A program made the translations under genes and the position numbers. Shown piece by piece: positions 4,777 to 5,692 of a stretch of DNA of 5,692 bases (the stretch's first letter is position 1; every line of letters begins with the position of its first letter). The stretch covers positions 1 through 5,692 of the forward strand of contig VGTX01000073.1 of the NCBI GenBank assembly GCA_016874315.1. The letters run 5' to 3'. The DNA comes from Gammaproteobacteria bacterium (GTDB taxonomy: Bacteria > Pseudomonadota > Gammaproteobacteria > Berkiellales > Berkiellaceae). Under the pieces are notes generated by a model. The model was not told where the DNA came from. It searched no databases and saw only the letters and a program-made list of their open reading frames with translations.

Positions 4777-5692
4777 TTAGCTTTTTAATGTCTGTGCTTT
4801 CTCATACACTTCATCTAAAGAACCCACCATGTAAAACGCTTGCTCTGGCAATCCATCACACTGGCCACTCAAAATCGCTTCAAATCCATCCAATGTTTTT
4901 TCAATTGAGACATATTTTCCTGGAGATCCAGTAAATACTTCTGCAACAAAAAATGGCTGCGACAAAAATCTCTGAATCTTACGAGCTCTTGACACTAACG
5001 TTTTATCCTCTGGCGACAATTCATCCATTCCCAGAATCGCAATAATATCTTTTAATTCTTTATATCGTTGCAAAACTTTTTGAACTGAGCGAGCAATATG
5101 GTAATGTCGATCGCCAATAATAAGAGGATCGAGCTGACGAGACGTAGAATCTAGCGGATCGATAGCAGGATAAATGCCAAGCTCTGCGATTTGTCGTGAC
5201 AATACAATTGTCGCATCTAAGTGCGCAAAAGTAGTTGCAGGTGATGGATCGGTTAAATCATCAGCAGGTACATAAACAGCTTGAATTGATGTAATAGATC
5301 CTGTTTTTGTTGAGGTAATACGCTCTTGTAGCGTTCCCATTTCCTCTGCAAGATTTGGCTGATATCCAACTGCAGATGGCATTCTGCCTAGCAACGCGGA
5401 TACTTCAGTCCCTGCTAATGTATATCGATAAATATTATCAATAAACAATAATACATCTTTTTGTTGATCTCGAAAGTGTTCTGCAATCGTTAGCCCTGTC
5501 AAAGCAACACGCAAACGACATCCAGGCGGCTCATTCATTTGCCCATAAACTAATGCAACCTTATCTAGAACCCCTGAATCTTTCATTTCATGATAAAAGT
5601 CATTCCCTTCACGAGTCCGCTCTCCTACCCCTGTAAATACAGAATATCCTTGATGCTCTAATGCAATATTACGGATCAACTCCATCATATTA
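4777..5692 (-). CDS. atpD: ATP synthase F1 beta subunit AtpD, N-terminal third outside the window
   Basis: Beta carries the catalytic nucleotide sites of the F1 sector on the cytoplasmic face of the inner membrane. The frame enters at the window edge: before the two methionines at 5688-5683 there is an in-frame Asn codon and one further base, matching VNMMELIRN just after the P-loop. The internal ATG at 5688 is therefore not the start, and the P-loop itself lies outside. About 304 residues are visible, corresponding to E. coli positions about 158 to 460 with no apparent indels in the aligned core. They include GERTREGND with the catalytic E181 and R182 equivalents, Walker B VLLFID (D242) followed by NIYRYT (R246), PADDLTDPSPATTFAHLD, and the lever loop DELSPED (380-386), where E. 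coli has DELSEED. The gene ends TAA at 4777, 24 bases before atpC. All visible key residues are intact. Confidence 0.98.
   Translation of the reverse strand, partial: NMMELIRNIALEHQGYSVFTGVGERTREGNDFYHEMKDSGVLDKVALVYGQMNEPPGCRLRVALTGLTIAEHFRDQQKDVLLFIDNIYRYTLAGTEVSALLGRMPSAVGYQPNLAEEMGTLQERITSTKTGSITSIQAVYVPADDLTDPSPATTFAHLDATIVLSRQIAELGIYPAIDPLDSTSRQLDPLIIGDRHYHIARSVQKVLQRYKELKDIIAILGMDELSPEDKTLVSRARKIQRFLSQPFFVAEVFTGSPGKYVSIEKTLDGFEAILSGQCDGLPEQAFYMVGSLDEVYEKAQTLKS

Noticed and set aside
5683..5688. ATG-ATG at 5688 as the start of an ATP synthase beta gene
   Set aside because: The frame continues upstream to the edge with an Asn codon, matching the NMMELIRN segment that follows the P-loop in beta subunits; these are internal methionines.
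4777..5692. DELSPED in place of DELSEED as a novel beta-subunit change
   Set aside because: Proline at this position occurs in other proteobacterial beta subunits as far as I recall, so it is not a distinctive change.

Overview
The window looks like a stretch of chromosome from an A+T-rich gammaproteobacterium. The AroK and F1-ATPase beta sequences are close to gammaproteobacterial forms as I know them. Three small genes resemble the PilN/PilO/secretin part of the pilMNOPQ (ComA-E, HofM-Q) cluster, which in this class usually lies next to aroK. The low G+C and the shrunken, overlapping pilus genes would suit a host-adapted lineage (for example in or near Legionellales), but that placement is a guess.

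Layout: (1) Bases 1-1739, minus strand: a KefB/KefC-type cation:proton antiporter with a C-terminal RCK domain, whose C-terminal tail runs off the window. (2) Bases 1740-2110: a divergent intergenic region. It holds two good sigma70-like promoters facing aroK, a 14-bp palindrome just upstream of the antiporter ribosome-binding site, and two short hairpins in the aroK leader. (3) Bases 2111-2635, plus strand: an apparently intact shikimate kinase, aroK. (4) Bases 2735-4331, minus strand: three overlapping reading frames, transcribed in the order PilN-like, PilO-like, secretin-like (PilQ/HofQ). PilM and a separate PilP are absent here. (5) Bases 4324-5692, minus strand: atpC and the last two thirds of atpD, the end of the ATP synthase operon. 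The pilus-like genes follow atpC directly, with the first start codon overlapping the atpC stop.

The most interesting part is 2735-4331. The PilN-like frame is open straight after the atpC stop but has no ATG ahead of its membrane segment. An ATG that overlaps the atpC stop reads M-I-N-E-L, resembling a PilN amino terminus, but reaches the PilN-like frame only through a -1 shift in a run of nine T's. The PilO-like and secretin-like genes then overlap their upstream neighbours by 89 and about 131 bases. Either this is a reduced but still expressed pilus/competence-type module appended to the atp operon and dependent on slippage, or it is a decaying remnant. The aroK next door is inverted relative to the usual pilQ-aroK-aroB order, so an old cluster appears to have been rearranged.

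No tRNA, rRNA, CRISPR array, insertion sequence or convincing intrinsic terminator was found.
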